Positions 56,052-64,000 of a stretch of DNA of 64,000 bases are shown piece by piece (position 1 is the stretch's first letter; each line of letters begins with the position of its first letter). The position numbers and the translations under genes are program-made. The stretch comes from Thermoleophilales bacterium (GTDB lineage Bacteria > Actinomycetota > Thermoleophilia > Solirubrobacterales > 70-9): assembly GCA_020636895.1 (NCBI GenBank), contig JACJWZ010000002.1, positions 744,001-808,000 on the forward strand, read 5' to 3'. The notes beneath the pieces are model-generated. The model did not search any database. It worked only from the letters and a program-made list of their open reading frames with translations, and had not been told where the DNA came from.

Positions 56052-57638
56052 GTGGAAACCGACGTCGCGGTCCTCGTCATTCTCGTCGCCGTCGCGGGGC
56101 TGCTGATCGCCTCGCAGTTCATCCGCGTCCCCTACCCGATCCTCCTCGTCCTCGGTGGGCTCGCTCTCGGCTTCTTCCCCGACCTGCCGGAGGTGCAGCT
56201 CGAGCCTGAGGTCGTGCTCGTCGCGGTGCTGCCTCCGCTCCTCTACTCGGCCGCCTACTTCACACCGCTGCGAGAGCTGCGCCGGAACGTCAAACCGATC
56301 ACCGCGCTCGCCATCGGGCTCGTCCTGGCGACGATGGTCGGCGTCGCCTGGGTCGCCCACGCCGCCCTCGACTTCGGCTGGGCGGAGGCGTTCGTGCTCG
56401 GCGCGATCGTCTCCCCCACCGACCCGGTGGCCGCGACCGCGATCGCCCACCGCCTCAAGGTGCCGAACCGGATCGTCGCGATCGTCGAGGGCGAGTCGCT
56501 GATCAACGACGGCACCGCCCTCGTCGCCTTCAAGTTCGCCGTGGCCGCGGTGGTCACGGGGACGTTCAGCCTCGTCGAGGCGACCGGGGACTTCTTCGTC
56601 ACCGTCGTCGGCGGGATCGCGGTCGGCATCGTCGTCGGAGCCGCGATCGCCTGGGTGCGGCGCCGGATCAACGATCCGCCCGTCGAGGTCACCATCGCCC
56701 TCTTCAGCGGCTTCTTCGGCTATCTGCCGGCGGAGGCGCTGGGCGTGTCCGGCGTGCTCGCCGCCGTCACGGTCGGCATCTACATGGGCCGCCTGACCTC
56801 GGTGCTGACCACGCCGACTACCCGGATCCAGGGCAACGCCGTCTGGGAGATCGTCCAGTTCCTGCTCAACTCGGCGCTCTTCGTGCTCGTCGGCCTGCAG
56901 CTCCCGGAGGCGATCGACGGCCTCGATGGACTCACGACCGCCGAAGTGATCAGCGACGGTCTGCTGATCGCGGGAACGGTGATCGTCGTCCGGCTGCTGT
57001 GGGTCTTCCCGATCACCTACCTGCCGCGGATGCTGACCCCCAGCCGGCGCCGCAAGAGCGGGCCGCCGCCGTGGCGGGGAACGCTGGTCGTCGCCTGGAC
57101 GGGGATGCGCGGGGCGGTCTCGCTGGCGGCGGCGCTCGCCGTGCCGCTCACCGTCGATGGCGGCGGAGCGTTCCCCCATCGCGAGGAGATCGTCTTCCTC
57201 ACCTTCGCCGTCATCCTCGTGACCCTGCTCGTCCAGGGGCTGAGCCTGCCGTGGCTGATCGAGACGCTCGGGATCGACGGCATCGACGACGGCACCGAGC
57301 GCGAGGAGAACATCGCCCGCAAGCGCGCCGCCAAGGCCGCCCTCGACCGGCTCGAGGAGCTCAGCACCGAGGACTGGGTCCGCGACGACACAGCCGAGCG
57401 CGTCGGTGGCGCCTACCGCTACCGCTACCGCCGGTTCTCCGCCCGCTTCGATGACGACGACGGCGAGAGCATCCAGATCGAGGAGCGCTCGGAGAGCTAC
57501 CAGCGGCTGGCGCGGGAGCTGCTCGAGGCGCAGCGAACCACCGTGATCGCGATGCGCGACTCCGGCGAGATCAACGACGACGTCCTGCGCATCATCGAGC
57601 GCGAGCTCGACCTCGAGGATTCGCGGCTGGAGATCTGA
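56052..57638 (+). CDS. Na+/H+ (or K+/H+) antiporter, CPA1 family
   Basis: A 528-aa membrane antiporter with about 12 helices. The ion-binding region is GAIVSPTDPVAATAIAHRL, followed by VEGESLINDGTALVAFKF, the ND motif of CPA1 exchangers. WTGMRGAVSLAAALAVP is the other conserved helix. A hydrophilic C-terminal tail of about 110 residues (rich in Asp/Glu and Arg) is likely regulatory. GTG 56052 lies 12 nt after the preceding stop, so it may be cotranscribed with the c-di-GMP gene. Confidence 0.93.
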   Translation: METDVAVLVILVAVAGLLIASQFIRVPYPILLVLGGLALGFFPDLPEVQLEPEVVLVAVLPPLLYSAAYFTPLRELRRNVKPITALAIGLVLATMVGVAWVAHAALDFGWAEAFVLGAIVSPTDPVAATAIAHRLKVPNRIVAIVEGESLINDGTALVAFKFAVAAVVTGTFSLVEATGDFFVTVVGGIAVGIVVGAAIAWVRRRINDPPVEVTIALFSGFFGYLPAEALGVSGVLAAVTVGIYMGRLTSVLTTPTTRIQGNAVWEIVQFLLNSALFVLVGLQLPEAIDGLDGLTTAEVISDGLLIAGTVIVVRLLWVFPITYLPRMLTPSRRRKSGPPPWRGTLVVAWTGMRGAVSLAAALAVPLTVDGGGAFPHREEIVFLTFAVILVTLLVQGLSLPWLIETLGIDGIDDGTEREENIARKRAAKAALDRLEELSTEDWVRDDTAERVGGAYRYRYRRFSARFDDDDGESIQIEERSESYQRLARELLEAQRTTVIAMRDSGEINDDVLRIIERELDLEDSRLEI

Positions 57639-57650
57639 GGGCGATGTCGC

Positions 57651-57683
57651 CAATGCGTGGGAAGGGGTAGGTCCCACGCGTTG
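57651..57683. terminator. Hairpin terminator after antiporter gene
   Basis: CAATGCGTGGGA (57651-57662) pairs with TCCCACGCGTTG (57672-57683), 12 bp with one U-G wobble and a 9-base loop, 12 nt past the stop. Intrinsic-terminator position, no U-tract. Confidence 0.65.
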
Positions 57684-57921
57684 ATGTGCGCTCCTCCGGA
57701 CCCCTGCGAACTGGAGGCTACGCACCTTCCGGGAGTACTGCTCCTCGTCCTGACCGGGAGACGCAGGGTCCGGTCGCGAGATCCGAATAGGGGGCGATAT
57801 GTCCCCTGAATACGCATCTGGCGTGGCGAGTCAGCGCAAGGCCGCTTCCCACGCAACGCGATCCTGGGTGCCGGCACACCCGAAGGCCAGAGGATCGCGA
57901 CGATCCGCGAGACTCCACACC

Positions 57922-58623
57922 GTGTTCGTCTTCTGCCTCCGCCACGGCGAGTCCGTCTCCAACGCCGCCGTCGACGCGGTCGCGCTTCCCGAGGAGGAGG
58001 GCGACCGACTGAGCGAGCTCGGTGAGCGGCAGGCGTGGACGGCGGCCGAGATGATCGCCGAGCGGCTCGACATCCAGCGCATCGTCTGCTCACCGATGGG
58101 ACGCGCCCGCGAGACCGCCGCGCCGATCGCCGAGCTGACCGGTCTCGAGCCGGAGATCTGGGAGTGGACGCACGAGCTGCGAGAGCCGCCCGGCTACGGC
58201 GAGCTTTCCCCCGACGAGCAGCAGGCGCAGCGATGGTCGAACCGGATGCTCGCCAGCGCCGACGACCCCGACCACGCACCGCCCGGGGGCGAGTCCTTCG
58301 CCGGCCTCCTCGCGCGGGTGCGGCGGACGCAGGAGCGGCTCGTCGCCGACGACGTCGACCGCACCCTGCTCGTCGGGCATGGGATCTTCCTCCGCTTCAC
58401 CTTCGCGTCGGCGATGCTCGGCGACGCTTTCACTCCCCAGCTGATCGACCGGCTGTGGCGGATCGGCTCCATCAACTGCGGCCTCTCCACCTTCCAGCAC
58501 ACGCTCGACGGCGCCTCGCCCAACCCCGCTGACATCGACGGCTGGCGCTGCGTGAGCTGGATGGCGCCGACGGTCCCACCCGAGCAGATCACCGGCACGG
58601 GCGGCGGCGGCGCGGGGAACTGA
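57922..58623 (+). CDS. Histidine phosphatase family protein
   Basis: A 233-aa phosphoglycerate mutase-like phosphatase. The nucleophile His lies in FCLRHGESVSN, Arg in CSPMGRARETAAPI, and the second His in LLVGHGIFLRF. GTG 57922 was chosen since it directly precedes the first strand. The Gly-rich tail is probably disordered. Substrate (sugar phosphate, nucleotide or protein) is unknown. Confidence 0.9.
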   Translation: MFVFCLRHGESVSNAAVDAVALPEEEGDRLSELGERQAWTAAEMIAERLDIQRIVCSPMGRARETAAPIAELTGLEPEIWEWTHELREPPGYGELSPDEQQAQRWSNRMLASADDPDHAPPGGESFAGLLARVRRTQERLVADDVDRTLLVGHGIFLRFTFASAMLGDAFTPQLIDRLWRIGSINCGLSTFQHTLDGASPNPADIDGWRCVSWMAPTVPPEQITGTGGGGAGN

Positions 58624-58737
58624 GGCGGGCCGCCGCCGCGGGCGGTCGGTGCAGGGCACCTTCGCCACGCGTCCGGCGGACGAGGCGACACGCGGGCCAG
58701 ACCGAGCGCCGAGGTGACGGCCGCGCGCTCGCGGGGA

Positions 58738-58750
58738 TAGGGTGCCGACC
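58738..58750 (+). promoter_or_regulatory. Putative -10 box of SMP-30 gene
   Basis: TAGGGT (58738-58743) lies 7 bases before ATG 58751 without an RBS, like the leaderless promoters before other genes here. Inferred. Confidence 0.4.
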
Positions 58751-59653
58751 ATGGCCGGGAAGCTGGAGGAGCTGCTCAGCGGGGGCGCGTTCTTCGAGTC
58801 GCCGCGCTGGCACGAGGGCCGCTGGTGGGTCTCGGACTTCTACCGTCGGATCGTCCTGGCGATCGACGAGCGCGGTGGGGCCGAGGTGATCATGGAGGTC
58901 GAGGGTCAGCCTTCCGGGATCGGCTGGATGCCGGACGGCTCGATGCTCGTCGTCTCGATGAAGGAGCACCTCGTCCTGCGCCGTGAGACCAGCGGCGCCG
59001 TCAGCATCCACGCCGACGTCGCCGAGTACTGCGGCGGCAACCTCAACGACATGGTCGTCGGCTCCTCCGGGCGCGCCTACGCGGGCAACTTCGGCTTCGA
59101 CCTGATGGGGTTCGCCGAGCCCGCTCCCGCCAACCTGATCCGGATCGACCCCGACGGGACGGCGTCGGTCGCGGCTGAGGACCTGCTCTTCCCGAACGGC
59201 TCGGTGATCACACCCGACGGCACCACCCTGATAGTCGGCGAGACGGCAGGCGCCCGCTACACCGCCTTCACGATCGCCGATGACGGCTCGCTCACCGACC
59301 GCCGCGTCTGGGCGCAGGTGGCCCCCGAGCCGGACATCGGCGGCAGCCTCGAGGCGACGCTCGCGCAGCTCCAGTTCGGCCCCGACGGCTGCACTCTCGA
59401 CGCCGAGGGGATGATCTGGGCCGCCGACGAGGTCAACGGCCGGCTCGCCCGAGTCGCCGAGGGCGGCGAGATCGTCGCCGAGATCCCCTCCCCCGAAGGC
59501 CTCAACTTCTTCGCCTGCGCGCTCGGGGGCGAGGACGGCCGGACGATGCTGATCTGCGCCGCGCCCGACTTCCTCGAGGCGAATCGGGTGAATGCCCGCG
59601 ACGCTGTGCTGCTGACGACGCGGGTCGACGTCCCCCACGCCGGACTCCCCTAG
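58751..59653 (+). CDS. SMP-30/gluconolactonase-like beta-propeller
   Basis: A 300-aa protein with a six-bladed propeller pattern. The metal-site Glu is in FFESPRWHEGRWWVSDFY, typical of SMP-30 enzymes; NDMVVGSSGRAYAGNFGFD is the second conserved block. The inner strand residues of VEGQPSGIGWMPDG and FPNGSVITPDG complete it. It probably hydrolyses a lactone or related ester. No secretion signal. ATG 58751 is preferred over upstream GTG 58742. Confidence 0.88.
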   Translation: MAGKLEELLSGGAFFESPRWHEGRWWVSDFYRRIVLAIDERGGAEVIMEVEGQPSGIGWMPDGSMLVVSMKEHLVLRRETSGAVSIHADVAEYCGGNLNDMVVGSSGRAYAGNFGFDLMGFAEPAPANLIRIDPDGTASVAAEDLLFPNGSVITPDGTTLIVGETAGARYTAFTIADDGSLTDRRVWAQVAPEPDIGGSLEATLAQLQFGPDGCTLDAEGMIWAADEVNGRLARVAEGGEIVAEIPSPEGLNFFACALGGEDGRTMLICAAPDFLEANRVNARDAVLLTTRVDVPHAGLP

Positions 59654-59662
59654 GGCCGGGCG

Positions 59663-60112
59663 ATGTCGGCGGGGCCCAAAACCGACCTCGACGCCGAGCC
59701 GGCGGCGGTCTTCGCCGCGATCAAGGAGCTCGACGAAGACGAGTTCTCCGAGCTGATGGCCAAGCCTGAGAGCCGGGATCGCGTGATCGACGCTCTCATC
59801 GACCACCTGGCGAGCTGCCTGCGGCCCGAGGAGGCCGAGGGGCTCGACGAGGTCATCCACGTCAAGCTCTGGGACCGGCCCGGGGGCGGCTACGACCATC
59901 GCGAGCTCGTCATCCGCGACGGCGCCTGCACCGCATCCGCCGAACCGTCCGAGGAGCCCGACCTAACGCTGAAGGTTCGCCCCGAGGATCTCCGCAAGAT
60001 CGTCACCGGTGAGGCCGGCACGAAGCGGCTCGCGTTCCGCGGGCGGCTGCGCGCGATCGGCGACATCCGCCTCGGTATGCGGTTGACCGACATCTTCGAC
60101 CTCAGCTCCTGA
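59663..60112 (+). CDS. SCP2 sterol/lipid-binding domain protein
   Basis: A 149-aa small soluble protein. After a helical N-terminus rich in Glu/Asp, it shows the SCP2 core: VIHVKLWDRPGGGYDHRELV, PDLTLKVRPEDLRKIVTGE, and RLAFRGRLRAIGDIRLGMRL (the long amphipathic helix over the hydrophobic tunnel). It likely binds or transfers a lipid. It begins 9 nt after the SMP-30 stop. A second SCP2-like module appears in the HxlR regulator at 26.4 kb. Confidence 0.85.
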   Translation: MSAGPKTDLDAEPAAVFAAIKELDEDEFSELMAKPESRDRVIDALIDHLASCLRPEEAEGLDEVIHVKLWDRPGGGYDHRELVIRDGACTASAEPSEEPDLTLKVRPEDLRKIVTGEAGTKRLAFRGRLRAIGDIRLGMRLTDIFDLSS

Positions 60113-60276
60113 GCTAACGCTCCCGGCCGAGGCTGGGGAGCGCTTTTCCCACCGATACCCTGGCCACCGCAGGGGTAGCCGGGGATACGGGTCGGCGCAG
60201 GGCGCCCCGGCCCGGCCCGGGTTCGCCGCGACTCGCGCTCACCCGACGTTGAGCGCCGGCTGCGACCATCCCGCCC

Positions 60277-61158
60277 GTGTGGTTCGACGGTGAGAACTTC
60301 GTCCTGCTCCTCTTCCAGGCGGCCTGCCTGGCGCTGCCGGCTGCCGGCCTGCCCGCGTGGCTGCTGCGATTCCGCGGCCGCTGGTGGGCGCTGGTCCTAC
60401 CCCTCTCGATCATCGTGGTCGTCGTCGCCATCGCCGAGATCCCGGAGACGGCCGACGCGCTTACCTGGATCGCGCTGATCGGCGTCCCGATCGGCGCCGC
60501 GCTCGCCTTCGGCTGGGCCGCCCACGCCGCCCGCTGGTGGCTCGCGCCGTTGGCCGCGCCGCTTCTCGCCGTGGCCTGGGCGATTCCCGATGAGCGCGTC
60601 GGCCAGCTCGCCACCTGCGCGTTGGTCGCCGGCTCGGCGGTCACGCTCGGTCGGCTGCTCGCCGGCGCCGCCCCCCTCTCCCTGCTCAAGGCCGGCATCT
60701 ACGCGATGGCCGCGGTCGACGCCTACCTCGTCTTCTCCGGCGCGCTCGAGCCGTCGAACGCCGTCCTCGTGGCAGCCGCCCCCGGGCCCGATCTACCGCA
60801 GCTCCAGTCCGCGGGCTTCGGCAGCTGGTCGATCGGGTACGGAGACTTCTTCGCAGCCGCGGTCGTCGGCGCGATCATCGCGAGTCAGCGCGGTCCCCGC
60901 TGCCTGCAGGCGGTAGCGGCGCTCGCGCTGATCCCCGTCTCGATGGCGTGGGATCAGCTCTTCCTGGTCTACCACTCGCTACCCGCGACGATCCCACCCG
61001 CGCTGGTGCTGTTAGGTGTAGAGCTGTGGAGGACGTCGCGCCGCTCGAGTTGGTCACGATCCCCATCAGCCACTACTGCGAGAAGGCGCGATGGGCGCTC
61101 GAGCGAGCCGACATCCCCTACCGCGAGCGGCGCCACGTCCAAGGCATCCACCGGATAG
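60277..61158 (+). CDS. Multi-helix membrane protein with overlapping C-terminal tail
   Basis: A 293-aa predicted membrane protein of about eight helices. No family is recognised; hydrophobic segments of 18-22 residues are split by short charged loops. The last 45 residues are a Ser/Arg/Thr-rich stretch typical of an out-of-frame shadow and overlap the GST start by 133 nt. Translation in the third frame stops at TAG 61013. This suggests that the true protein ends near position 61015 after a lost stop or frameshift. Confidence 0.65.
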   Translation: MWFDGENFVLLLFQAACLALPAAGLPAWLLRFRGRWWALVLPLSIIVVVVAIAEIPETADALTWIALIGVPIGAALAFGWAAHAARWWLAPLAAPLLAVAWAIPDERVGQLATCALVAGSAVTLGRLLAGAAPLSLLKAGIYAMAAVDAYLVFSGALEPSNAVLVAAAPGPDLPQLQSAGFGSWSIGYGDFFAAAVVGAIIASQRGPRCLQAVAALALIPVSMAWDQLFLVYHSLPATIPPALVLLGVELWRTSRRSSWSRSPSATTARRRDGRSSEPTSPTASGATSKASTG

Positions 61159-61817
61159 CCGCGAGGCGCGCCGGCGGCGGCTCGACGCTGCCGGTCCTCG
61201 TCACCCCGGAGGGGTCGATCGGCGAATCAAGGGAGATCCTCGAATGGGTGGACGAGCGGGCGCCCGAAGAGCTCCGGCTCTTCCCTCTCGAGGCGGGCGA
61301 GCGGGCGCAGGTCGAGGCGCTCAGCGATCGCTTCGACGAGGTGCTGGGCCCGCGGGCGCGGCGGCTGATCTACGTGCACGTGCTCGGCGATCCGAAGACG
61401 GCGATGCCCTTCAACAACGCCGGGGTGCCCGCATGGGAGGACCGCTTCATGCGCGTGACGTTCCCCCTCGCCAAGCGTTGGATCGAGAACGCGCTCGGCG
61501 TCCGCCCGGGCGTCGAGGTCGGGGATGAGGCCGCTGTCTTCGCCGAGTTCGACCACGTCGCCGAGCTTCTCGCCGACGGGCGCCCTTACCTCTGCGGTGA
61601 GCGCTTCACGGCGGCGGACCTCACTTTCGCGGCGCTGTCCGCCGCGGTCACGGCGCCGCCGCAGTACGGCACTCGCCTCCCGCAGCCGGAGGAGCTGAAG
61701 CCCGCGACCGCCGAGCTGATCGAGCGCGCCCGCGAGCATCCGGCAGGGCGGTTCGCCCTGCGGATGTTCGCCACCGAGCGTGTCAGTGGAACGGGGCCAG
61801 ACGGCCGTCCGGGGTGA
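61026..61817 (+). CDS. Glutathione S-transferase family protein
   Basis: A 263-aa GST-fold protein. The thioredoxin-like domain begins LVTIPISHYCEKARWALERA, with Ser/Tyr at the usual thiol-contact place, then GGSTLPVLVTPEGSIGESREI (cis-Pro and Glu-Ser motif). The helical domain has YLCGERFTAADLTFAALSA, the N-capping motif of GSTs. Thiol is uncertain because Actinobacteria normally use mycothiol; relatives here may be detoxification or non-enzymatic proteins. GTG 61026 is the likely start. Confidence 0.88.
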   Translation: MEDVAPLELVTIPISHYCEKARWALERADIPYRERRHVQGIHRIAARRAGGGSTLPVLVTPEGSIGESREILEWVDERAPEELRLFPLEAGERAQVEALSDRFDEVLGPRARRLIYVHVLGDPKTAMPFNNAGVPAWEDRFMRVTFPLAKRWIENALGVRPGVEVGDEAAVFAEFDHVAELLADGRPYLCGERFTAADLTFAALSAAVTAPPQYGTRLPQPEELKPATAELIERAREHPAGRFALRMFATERVSGTGPDGRPG

Positions 61818-62412
61818 GGGCGGCAAGCGCCCGCGGGTCCGGCTCAGCGGTCCCCTCGCCCTCGAGGTGGGCCTCGTCGCTCGCCGTCAGTCCGCGCGCC
61901 CTGCCGATCGCCCCCAGCAGCGGCAGTGTCAACCGCTGTACGACCGCCGGTGGCGTCTCGAACACGATCTCCTCCCGGTACTCGTCGCCGATCACGGCCA
62001 GCTGCAGCGGGCTCGGCATCCCCTTGGCGCTGAGCTTCCCCTCGCGCGCGAGCCCGAAGAGGTGGGTGATCATCTCGCCGAAGCGCCTACCGGGGGAGAC
62101 CTCGACGACCACGACGGCAGGCTCGCTACCCACCTGCCACCAGTCGTGGACGACGTTCGGCTCCACTGTCGCGTGCTCTCCGTGCCCGAGCGTCACCTCC
62201 TCCCCGTCGAGCAGGAACCCGACCCGGCCCTCGATCACGAGGAACCGCTCCGTCAGGGTCGGGTGGTGGTGCGGCGCCGCCACGCGGCCGCCCGGGCTGA
62301 CCGTCATCTGCCCGACGAGGATCTCGTCCGGATGCTCGCGCGGGTCGGTGAGGGAGACCACGCGCTCCCCGGTGACCGGGTTGTCGTGCAGCGGACGCAT
62401 GCCTTCGTCCAT
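61783..62412 (-). CDS. Cupin-domain protein
   Basis: A 209-aa single-cupin protein. Metal-binding pattern: APHHHPTLTERFLVIEGRVG (His, His and Glu) and the second motif HATVEPNVVHDWW with His. A C-terminal helical extension is present (about residues 120-209). It overlaps the convergent GST gene by 35 nt at their 3' ends. Cupins of this type are dioxygenases, isomerases or sensory binders; not resolved. ATG 62412 follows AAGGGA. Confidence 0.85.
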   Translation of the reverse strand: MDEGMRPLHDNPVTGERVVSLTDPREHPDEILVGQMTVSPGGRVAAPHHHPTLTERFLVIEGRVGFLLDGEEVTLGHGEHATVEPNVVHDWWQVGSEPAVVVVEVSPGRRFGEMITHLFGLAREGKLSAKGMPSPLQLAVIGDEYREEIVFETPPAVVQRLTLPLLGAIGRARGLTASDEAHLEGEGTAEPDPRALAALTPDGRLAPFH

Positions 62413-62839
62413 GAGGTCCCTTCCTCGATGGGGAGTGGAGGCGGCCGGTACTGCCCCGGCGTCCGCGAAGGACGACCCGATGCGTCAACGAGCGTTCCCT
62501 GTGGAGTCTGTCTCGGCCTCCGGCTAGGTCAATCCAAGGGGCACGTTGCCGGCGCCAGATCCTCCTGTTGATGTTCCCTTCCGGCCGAGGAAACTGCCGG
62601 TGGGTGATCCCACTGATGATGCCGCTGACCCGGAACGTGGGCTATCCGGAGCGACAGCTCTCTACTGGTGTTTAGGCAGCGAGAGCGAACTCGTGAGAGT
62701 CCGCATTTATTGGTTTCCCTGGGGAAGTTTTACGAGGCCAAACCCAGGATCCTCGACTCGCAACACCGGGACGAAACCGTTCACGTCGAATCTGGTTCGC
62801 CCCCTATGTATGTGTCTATGTCGGAGGCAGTGTAGGCGC
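62413..62839. other. AT-rich intergenic region without a recognised gene
   Basis: A gap of 427 bases between two minus-strand cupin genes. GC falls to about 54% across 62641-62820, while the surroundings are near 70%. No frame reads as a protein, and I find no tRNA, terminator or repeat unit. It may hold the cupin promoter plus leftover foreign DNA or a non-coding RNA. Confidence 0.6.
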
Positions 62840-63217
62840 CTATTCGCCCCTGGTCCAGCCGGGCGGCTCGTAGACACCACCGGGGATCGCGCCCACGCAG
62901 AGGACCCGGAGGCCATCGCTCCCGCTGGTCAGCACCCGGCCGACGCCGGCGTCGACCCGGACGAGATGCTCGGGGTCGAGGGGCAGCCGCTTGCCGTCCG
63001 CGAGCACGACCGCCCCGCCGCCGCGCAGGCCGACGTAGAGCTCCTGCTGGCCGCTGTCGCCCTCGTCGTGGGACTTCGTCTCGTAGTCGGGCGGCAGGTC
63101 CATGATCTGGACCCCGAACGCCGTGATCCCGAGGCCCTCGCGGACGAGCTTCGCGAAGCCGTCCCAGAGGTCGGGCAGATCGGCGATTGCCGCCGCCCGG
63201 TATCCGTTGTCGTTCAT
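62840..63217 (-). CDS. Small cupin-like protein
   Basis: A 125-aa protein resembling a single compact cupin barrel. GITAFGVQIMDLPPDY leads to a metal-like block SHDEGDSGQQELYVGLRGGG, with His and Glu positions; the second-motif His is missing in ADGKRLPLDPEHLVRVDAGV, where a Glu-His pair remains. Function unknown. It lies one base downstream of the SnoaL-like gene and is probably cotranscribed with it. Confidence 0.75.
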   Translation of the reverse strand: MNDNGYRAAAIADLPDLWDGFAKLVREGLGITAFGVQIMDLPPDYETKSHDEGDSGQQELYVGLRGGGAVVLADGKRLPLDPEHLVRVDAGVGRVLTSGSDGLRVLCVGAIPGGVYEPPGWTRGE

Positions 63218-63218
63218 C

Positions 63219-63656
63219 TCACTCCTCCTCCCCGCCGTCGTCGAGCAGCCCGACCTGGCGCAGAATCGAAACCGAGTCCGAGTAGACGTCCTTGCGCAGG
63301 ATCAGGCCGTCCTCGAAGGGGATCACGTCGAGCCCCTTCCACGAGATCCGCCGCCCGCTCGGCGCGGCGGTGATGCCGCCGCGACTCATCGGCTGGGTAT
63401 GGGTGGCCGTAGCGGTCCACTCCTGCACGACCAGATCCTCGCGCACGTAGGTCCGGCGCGACTCAAAATGGATGTCGGGCCAGGCGGCGAAGATCGCGCC
63501 GATGTGCTCGCGCACCGCCGGGCCCTCGGCGACCTCCCCGGCCGTGTGGTTCTCGAAGACCATCGACGGCGCGTGCATCGCCATGATCGCGTCGAGGTCG
63601 TGTGCGTTCCAGGCGGCGTTGTATGCGTCGATCCTCGCCTGCAGGTCGTCGTTCAC
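63219..63656 (-). CDS. SnoaL/NTF2-like ester cyclase family protein
   Basis: A 145-aa protein of the NTF2-like fold. YNAAWNAHDLDAIMAMHAPS is the typical first helix. FENHTAGEVAEGPAVREHIG, FAAWPDIHFESRRTY and the terminal strand region (ISWKGLDVIPFEDGLILRKD, VYSDSVSILRQVGL) match polyketide cyclase SnoaL-like relatives. GTG 63656 is chosen on family length. Substrate unknown. Operon with the small cupin. Confidence 0.85.
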   Translation of the reverse strand: MNDDLQARIDAYNAAWNAHDLDAIMAMHAPSMVFENHTAGEVAEGPAVREHIGAIFAAWPDIHFESRRTYVREDLVVQEWTATATHTQPMSRGGITAAPSGRRISWKGLDVIPFEDGLILRKDVYSDSVSILRQVGLLDDGGEEE

Positions 63657-63755
63657 CGGAACCTCCTCGCGCTTGGATCCCGCCTCGGGTGGACCTTCCC
63701 ACCGCGAGGCGCGGCGGTCAACCCTCACGGCCCCCGTAGGCGCTAGGTTTCCCGT

Positions 63756-64000
63756 GTGGGCTGCTTCGTCTTCCTCTTCGCGCTGATCTCGCCGCGGCTC
63801 GCGCTGTTCTTCATCTGGATCTTCTCCGACCTGCTGAGCCGCGCCTTCGACGCCTGGTTCGTCCCCTTCATCGGCTTCTTCATCCTGCCGTGGACGACGC
63901 TCGCCTACGCCGTCATGTGGAGCTCCGGAAGCAACAGCGTCAACGGCTTCGAGTGGTTCATCGTCATCTTCGCGTTCTTCGTGGACCTCGGCTCCTACGC
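63756..64000 (+). CDS. Membrane protein (partial, runs off the right edge)
   Basis: At least 81 residues from GTG 63756: VGCFVFLFALISPRLALFFI, then a Trp/Phe-rich second helix and FVPFIGFFILPWTTLAYAVM. At least two to three helices are present, with an SPRLAL motif and an acidic loop SNSVNGFEW. It resembles small Actinobacterial membrane proteins of unknown function. A TAGGTT box lies six bases upstream (63744-63749). The C-terminus is outside the window. Confidence 0.75.
   Translation, partial: MGCFVFLFALISPRLALFFIWIFSDLLSRAFDAWFVPFIGFFILPWTTLAYAVMWSSGSNSVNGFEWFIVIFAFFVDLGSY

Noticed and set aside
53259..57725. A 1488-codon open frame on the minus strand
   Set aside because: It is antisense to the GGDEF/HD-GYP and antiporter genes; its Arg/Asp/Glu/Val-rich composition without domains is the usual codon-bias shadow in GC-rich DNA.
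57788..57806. AGGGG/CCCCT inverted repeat as an operator
   Set aside because: Short, unconserved and not placed near a clear start; could be chance.
62546..63373. A plus-strand frame spanning the AT-rich gap and two minus-strand genes
   Set aside because: Most of it is antisense to the cupin and SnoaL-like genes; the part in the gap shows no domain or conserved pattern.

Overview
The window is about 64 kb of high-GC (roughly 70%) bacterial chromosome. It has frequent GTG starts, ATGA/GTGA-coupled operons and many shadow frames. The gene content looks actinobacterial, and the style fits a Thermoleophilia/Solirubrobacterales-type soil organism (Solirubrobacter, Conexibacter or Patulibacter relatives). 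That content includes a fabG4/htdX/fadA2/fadE-type lipid operon, HxlR and large LuxR/AAA regulators, SCP2 domains, an MmpL-like exporter and a c-di-AMP riboswitch in front of a cell-wall peptidase. The taxonomic placement is inference. I found no rRNA, tRNA, CRISPR array, prophage or insertion sequence.

Layout. 1-1.5 kb: the end of an FtsX/LolD-type ABC exporter. 1.6-3.7 kb: a coupled operon (small beta-helix-like protein, VOC enzyme, metallophosphoesterase, PPK2). 3.7-4.2 kb: a triplicated 82-bp hairpin repeat and a glyoxalase gene remnant. 4.2-12.8 kb: acyl-CoA dehydrogenase, serine hydrolase, SDR, M20 peptidase, MBL hydrolase, P450 and glyoxalase; the SDR and the P450 share a 20-bp operator-like palindrome. 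12.9-15 kb: M23 and NlpC/P60 wall hydrolases with a c-di-AMP (ydaO-type) riboswitch. 15.2-21.5 kb: a lipid operon (two acyl-CoA dehydrogenases, thiolase, FabG4-like reductase, MaoC dehydratase) that mirrors the mycobacterial fadE5-fadA2-fabG4-htdX locus. 21.7-26 kb: a lipoprotein, a thioesterase and a polar amino-acid ABC importer. 26-28.7 kb: a repeat-rich gap, an HxlR-SCP2 regulator and a DHA2 efflux pump. 28.7-33.9 kb: a two-component system beside an ABC exporter with its lipoprotein; near-identical direct-repeat boxes in front of both transcription units suggest one regulon.

34.2-43.9 kb: a three-gene amide-ligase/gamma-glutamyl cluster (YbdK-type ligase, class-I amidotransferase-fold hydrolase, circularly permuted ATP-grasp) runs divergently from gltB-gltD. 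This is the best candidate in the window for an undescribed pathway, probably making a glutamyl amide or peptide. 44-51.3 kb: MMPL transporter, AAA-LuxR regulator and two membrane proteins. 51.3-57.7 kb: class-I HMG-CoA reductase, GNAT, a bifunctional GGDEF/HD-GYP protein with an N-terminal sensor, and a CPA1 antiporter. 57.9-64 kb: phosphatase, SMP-30, SCP2, membrane protein, GST, two cupins, a SnoaL-like protein and a partial membrane protein, with an unusually AT-rich non-coding gap at 62.4-62.8 kb.

Several unlinked repeats are unexplained: a 54-bp palindromic element in two inverted copies 46 kb apart, the 82-bp triplet near 3.8 kb, and the 62-bp repeat near 26 kb. Several genes carry a TANNNT box 6-9 nt before the start codon, which suggests leaderless transcription is common here.
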